From assembly GCA_910589415.1 (NCBI GenBank), contig OU342634.1:16799144-16863143 (forward strand): 64,000 bases of DNA, given 5' to 3'. Under the pieces are notes generated by a model. The model was not told the origin of the DNA. It did no database searches and worked only from the letters and a program-made list of their open reading frames with translations. The DNA comes from Malachius bipustulatus. Its lineage: Eukaryota; Arthropoda; Insecta; Coleoptera; Melyridae. A program made the translations under genes and the position numbers. Positions 59,001-64,000 of this stretch are shown in pieces (within the stretch, counting starts at the first letter, position 1; each line of letters opens with the position of its first letter).

Positions 59001-62000
59001 AAACAGGATAACGTGACGGAAGATTTTTTAGTTACACTTTACTCACCCTAAAAAGACCGCCTAGGAAAGCAGAGAGAAGACTAGTCAACATATTTTCATC
59101 TTCCTCTTCTGATTCTTCTTCACTGCTTTCTGCCATTTCTGAGTCTTGGGGCTCTTCGCTATTATTGGCCTCATCTTCATCTTCCATGCTTTCTGCACTT
59201 TCGTCATCCTGTCTCGTCGGGCGAGAACTTTTAGCCGTGTCTGATGAATTTGCTACGAAAACTGGGTCGATTTCAGACCTAATGGTTATTAAAAAGTGTC
59301 ATAAAATGATTCATACTAGCGAAACGTCATCAGAAACTAGGATGTAGGTTAAAAGAAACGTTAATATGCAAATGTCGCGCATTAAATTAAGGAGTTCCAT
59401 ACAATAATTATTTTTCCTAATTCAAATGAATTTCTGATTTTTTATCTTACCTTGATTTGTTTTGAAGATTTAAGGAATTTGCTCTTCTTCTTATGAGGGG
59501 GATTGTTCTGTTATTTCTTGCCGCTTTAGAAGCTCTTCTGAATATATCTTCTATTGAAATTCCAAAATATCCCTAATTGTAACGAGTTTAATATTTAATA
59601 TGTACATATTTACAAATTATTATTAAGTATTTACATGATATAACTGTGGATATATTTACATGATTGCATGTAGAGGTGCAGAAACTATGTTATTGTATGA
59701 GAATATTCCATAAAAGCGTTACTACGAATATTCGGTTAACTATTTACAATATTTGAAACAATTTACAACTATGTTCATACAATATACACTAACTAAATAA
59801 GAGGCAGTATACTAAAGTAAGTAGAAGAAGGAATATAAAAAGTAGTTGAAAGACAGTTACACCAGTTTATATACAGCAAACGTATGTACAGTGAAAAATT
59901 TTTTGATAGATCACCGGGTATAAAGTTGTTCTTCGCATTTTGTTATAGAGCCGTCAATATTAGAAAAAATCGATGAAAAGATTTTGGAATCAAAAAAATA
60001 TTAAAAAGAAATATAACAAAGTTGCCTAGTAAATGAAGATGATCCATCAAATCGGAACAAAAAACGTCGATACTCCAACACTTTTTATATCACCAAATTA
60101 AAGCTTGTCATTTTTATCTTTTTGAAAATATCCTTTCATCTTCTTGCTTATATATTTGTTTATGTTAATAATATTTTTCTTCATCTTTTCTATTTATTGT
60201 CTTATTGTCTGAAATTATTCAAATTCCTTTATATGCGTTCTTAACATTTTTATCTATTTACTTATAATACTTTATACTGTGCATACGGTGTTCCTATCGT
60301 ACTAGAAAGAAGTTTTTTTTTTGCTTGATCCACATTAGAATTTCTTTCTTTTTTTATTAAAAAAAAAGAAGTATACATCAGTCTTAACTATGTAGGTAAG
60401 ACACAGTCGCTCCACTCTGATAATTTGGCTTCGAGTACTAGCTCATTTAGCCACAGACAATTTTTTTATAAATAGTTTTATAGACGAAAACAACACCCAA
60501 GGCCACAAGTGAGACTCGAATCCAAGCGGTTACAGCGCCAACAGATTAGTAGACCTCTCTTCTAACCCGCTGAGCTATCGGCCGGTTCTTCTTAAAAATA
60601 GTAAAAAAAATATTTTTTTCAAAACTGTTCCAATATATTTTTCGCAACATTTGATGAAGTGATTGTAAAAAACATCTGATTTTTTATCAAATTAATGATT
60701 TTTCAAATAATATAATTTGAAGAAAGATTTTATTTTTAATCCACGAGTCTAATTACCTCATTACCTATAATATCTTAAAATTTAAAGTTGTCATAATTTA
60801 CTGTAATCATACTTACAGGCTTTGCAGCAGTTTTTTGTGATCCTTTAACAATATCGTTAACGTCTTGTGCTAGTTCCAGACCACCTTCAACACCCTAGAA
60901 TGTTAATTATTATTAACAAATTGTCAATTAGATTTTATGTACCTTTGTGGGAATGAATTGGGAATTAAAAAGACCACACCTGAAGTTTTATAAATAACAG
61001 TTTTATCAAGAATTGAACCGCGTGCTTGTAACGAAGGGAAAAATAAAGGAATCTCTTGCTTAAAAAAAGTGGCTTCAAATGAGCGAAAATTGTAGAAAAG
61101 TATTATTGTTTAGAAATTGTTAAAATCGAAGTTTTTTAACCTCAACTAGTTACAAAAACTTTGTCGATTTTTTTTATTTATGGTTCTTACGGCACCGAAT
61201 AATGCCAATTTATTATTATAAGAGACGTTAATAGGCGGAGTAGTCTTTTATTCCTTACAAAACATTAAGTTACTTTTCTCTAAAATTATATCTCAACTAC
61301 TGGCATCAACACACGATATTTTGTAATTCCTAGTACACCTATATCTAATATAATAATTGTATGGGTAACTTAACACTAGATGACTGAAAACTATCAATTA
61401 AAAAACTTTCTCATATTGTGGGCAATTTGCAAGTATTGCAAGTATGAAGCGAAAATTATTGAATTTTTTTGTCGTTCGGAATGTATGATGTCCCAAATAT
61501 TATTATAAAATTTTCAAAAATAAGGCTTTCAAATATTTATCATTAATCATGTTTTGAACATTTATTTTCAATTTCGTATGAATCCTTCAAAACTAATGAA
61601 AGTATCAGCTTGCAAAGGAAATATATTTTTATTGCTACTTTTTAATGCAGAAATATATCAAATTAAATTAAATATGTTCTACTTATATTATTATGAATAT
61701 CTACATTTGTATAGGTTAAAATTTGACAGGTAATATTATACTTACATCCCAAACAAAATCGACAACTTCAGCTACTTCATCAAGAGTTTTTCCTTTTCTT
61801 TTCTTCTGATTTGCATTTTTTCTTCCTGTCTTCGTTTTTGTATTACGAGTCGTAGTAATTGTTTTATTAGTTTTTATTTTATTTTCTTCTATACTTGTGG
61901 AATTATTTGTTGGTAATCTCGAGTTTGTAGTAATTTCAGTACCATTTTTAATTTCATTATGACTTTTCAAAGCATCTTTATTTGTGGAGTTCTCTAATAA

Positions 62001-62523
62001 TACATTAATTTCCTCTTTATATATTTTTGTATCATTTTTATTATTGTTTACTAGTTCTATTTTCACGTCTTTCTTTTCATATTTTTTTGAATCACTTTCG
62101 TTCAAAATTTTTTGAATTTGTTTCAAAATGTTACCTGTTGACTTATTAACGCTGGTGACTGTAGTAAAGTTTGATTTGTTATCGCTATTTTGTAGATCAT
62201 TTTCAATAATTATTGTTTTATTTAATTGTACTTTTTTGTTTCTATCGTCGTCATTTTTCCAATTATTATGCTTTTCCATCTCTTTATTAATTTCATTTTC
62301 CTCGTCGAAGAAATCGTCGAGAGAATACTGATGATAAGTAGGTAAATTGGTCACTACTGGCAAATAATTATCGAACGACTAAAACAAACAAGCCCATTAA
62401 CACTTTGCTTACCGCTGAATTCGTAGACGCTACCTCAAATTCTATATTTTCCGCTACGTTTTGTATCCAGTCCAATGGAAATGCGCACACACTCGTTAAT
62501 AAAAAGATGTATAGTATTGACAT
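56075..62523 (-). CDS. Predicted 549-residue secreted protein, 11 coding exons, unknown family
   Basis: Family not recognised. Exons (minus strand): 62523-62413, 62378-61746, 60894-60817, 59572-59451, 59278-59047, 58916-58860, 58801-58739, 58511-58422, 57481-57419, 57181-57053, 56146-56075 (TGA). All introns are GT-AG; nine join in phase 0, one in phase 2. Residues 1-14 (MSILYIFLLTSVCA) are a signal peptide, so entry into the secretory pathway is expected. Exon 2 (211 residues) is rich in N, K, T and D with about ten N-glycosylation sequons and a basic KRKGK patch. Exon 5 has an acidic S/E/D run (SSEEESEEEDE). Exons 5 to 10 each carry a short hydrophobic motif such as LTSLLSAFLGGLF, ITGLLGSLSA, LTELLMSFFG or LAQLLGGLVAAFL, often after an acidic DG lead. 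The tail is VKTMFSMITRAW. It converges on the P450. Exon chaining is by eye. Confidence 0.75.
60345..60585 (-). mobile_element. tRNA-derived SINE in an intron
   Basis: On the minus strand, GGCCGATAGCTCAGCGGG has a perfect A box (TAGCTCAGCGGG, 60566-60577). It is followed 43 bases later by the B box GGATTCGAGTC (60513-60523). The tRNA-like part closes with GGCC at 60501, which can pair with the 5' GGCC, so it spans about 83 bases. An unrelated body and an A/T-rich end (about 60345-60365) follow, typical of a SINE. It lies in the intron between exons 3 and 4 of the 549-residue gene, in the same orientation. A decayed true tRNA gene is less likely because of the attached body. Confidence 0.65.
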
Positions 62524-63690
62524 ATTAGAGTTTATAATTACATCCAAATATCTGTCGTAAACACTCGACGCACGTCACAAATTAAAAACCGATCAAATTA
62601 AATTAAACTTTTTACAAGCAGCTCAAGAATATGATGATAAAGCTAACTGTTTAACTATGTGGTGCATATATGTTTAATAATCCACGTTAGTATCAACGTC
62701 TGAGCTGCCGATGTTTGAACAAAAGCAGGTCTCGCATGCTTATGACGGATGGTTTTAAACTGTCACAAACTTATTGATACACAATCAAAAGGAAGATACT
62801 ACATGTGTAATAATGTTATTACTGCAAATATAGACATTTGTTCCTCCGTTTCCAGTATTTGCTAAGAGACTCTTTCCTATTGGAAAAAGTCAATGTGTGT
62901 CGGTCAATTGTGTAGCTTTGTTGCTATTATACGGAGAACAATAAAGCACTTTGATGGCCAGCTGTAATGCGTGCCAAATAATTATATAGAATTTGACTGT
63001 TAAATTATTACTTGTGAAAAATGAAAGTGATGCAATCTTGCACATGACAACAAATTGTACGCGTAGTATATAATTTTTATTTTACAAATAATATAGTTTC
63101 AAGTCTGTAATGTGCAATTGATTATATCTGCCTTAACACGACATTCTCTTTATTTATTCTAAATAAATAAATATGAAGACGATTTGTTTCTTCCAGAATA
63201 TGCAGCAAAAATTGTTACAATTATACTTAAATTATTCTAAAACCAAAATAATTTTCCTTTATTTTTTTACCATTGTTTTCTTAAGTAAGCTTAAGTTTTT
63301 TAATTACGTTATATTGCATCTAATCAAGCTATCATCCTCTCTGATCAATTGACATGAATTAGCTGCTTGGCAACAATAATTATTATCATTTATTTTTGAA
63401 ATTTCCTCTTAGTAAACGCAGCATTTTAGATCACCTGAGGTTGCTATAATAGGTAGGTAATTTACTTTATACGAAACATCATTTTAATTAGTAGCTATTT
63501 TTCTACTAAAACATAATCATTATTATGATGAAAGCCGTGCTACTGTAAATATAAGAAGTTAATATACTACTGTAATATAAGAAGAAGACCACTGAAAAAA
63601 ACCACATTAATATTCATAAAAAAATATCCAGAATATTTTTTTTTGCAAGTTTTTTTCTCGTTTTGTATATCTACACCATAAGCGATTTAT
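62524..63690. promoter_or_regulatory. Upstream region of the 549-residue gene
   Basis: The sequence upstream of the minus-strand start codon should contain promoter and 5' untranslated sequence. I see no strong TATA box or initiator and no second gene. Confidence 0.3.
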
Positions 63691-63691
63691 A

Positions 63692-63868
63692 CAGGGTGAT
63701 CAAGAAATGGTGGACACGGTATACAGGGTATTGTAGATGATGTTCAAAACTTTTTCCTCGGCAGTCAACTTTAGGTAAAATTAGATGAACTTAGAATCCT
63801 TAATTTCGTCGTTAATCCACAATGAATGCCATGGCACTATCCGTGTCCGACATTTCGGGATCACCTGG
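63692..63868. mobile_element. Short (about 177-bp) CAGGGTG MITE
   Basis: CAGGGTGATCAAGAAATGG with TGGACACGGTAT at the left is mirrored by CCGTGTCCGACATTTCGGGA plus TCACCTG at the right, with TA on both sides. The central 100 bp are unique. It is the smallest complete member of the TA-flanked group in the window. Confidence 0.65.
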
Positions 63869-64000
63869 TATTGCTTGAATATAAAATTCAATGTACCTAG
63901 GCGTGTATTAGATCGTTGTTCAAACTGCTATTCGATGAATGCAGAAAATTAAATAATTTAAAGAGAAAGGACTATGCAACGTGCCAAAACAGAGGCTATT

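Noticed and set aside
59165..59347. 60-residue serine-rich plus-strand open frame
   Set aside because: It is antisense to the acidic exon 5 of the minus-strand gene. The serine run is the complement of GAA/GAT-rich codons.
62128..62331. 67-residue plus-strand open frame
   Set aside because: It is the antisense shadow of exon 2 of the minus-strand 549-residue gene.
1..64000. CRISPR arrays, bacterial operons, rRNA genes or canonical tRNA genes
   Set aside because: No regularly spaced direct repeats with unique spacers, no ribosome-binding-site-driven gene clusters and no intact cloverleaf were found. The 50-bp array has no spacers and the tRNA-like pieces are SINE-type.

Overview
The window looks like a piece of an insect nuclear genome. 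It is very AT-rich, its genes are split by GT-AG introns of up to about 10 kb, and most of the DNA is intergenic or intronic and full of degenerate transposable elements. One gene is a CYP4-clan cytochrome P450. The dominant repeats are TA-flanked inverted-repeat elements with CAGGGTG...CACCCTG ends, which are common in insect genomes, together with jockey/CR1-like LINE fragments. I cannot fix the order or species. No bacterial, organellar or CRISPR features are present.

Layout. (1) 1-15.2 kb, minus strand: a small secreted-protein gene. Its probable promoter and 5' untranslated exon lie near 15.0-15.2 kb, the signal-peptide exon is at 13.0-13.1 kb and a second coding exon is at 3.15-3.25 kb. 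The gene runs off the left edge or has an unidentified 3' part. The 9.8-kb intron holds palindromic elements and a LINE tail with an 11-bp target-site duplication. (2) 16.7-25.2 kb: two coding-like exons of an unrecognised minus-strand gene, abutted by a decayed LINE reverse transcriptase. Then come several nested palindromic elements, another LINE C-terminal fragment and a 962-bp palindrome whose empty site is preserved in a neighbouring duplicate. (3) 25-44 kb: mostly gene-free AT-rich DNA with a complex repeat cluster (29-30.8 kb), one palindrome (34.1-34.9 kb) and a broken minus-strand LINE (37.9-39.7 kb). (4) 44-47.4 kb: a broken IS630/Tc1/mariner-type transposase, a possible solo LTR and a composite palindrome with an LTR-like insertion. 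(5) 47.6-54.1 kb, plus strand: an apparently intact 8-exon P450 of 500 residues, whose last intron has swollen to 3.7 kb through a GC-richer, tandem-repeat-bearing insertion. (6) 56.1-62.5 kb, minus strand: an 11-exon gene that I could join from start to stop into a 549-residue secreted protein built from many small symmetric exons. Its family is not recognised.

The P450 and the 549-residue gene converge tail-to-tail, with about 2 kb between their stop codons. Nothing in the sequence shows that they work together. The P450 should be an ER-anchored monooxygenase, and the other two genes should enter the secretory pathway. Exon models come from reading splice sites and frames by eye, and no transcript or database search supports them.
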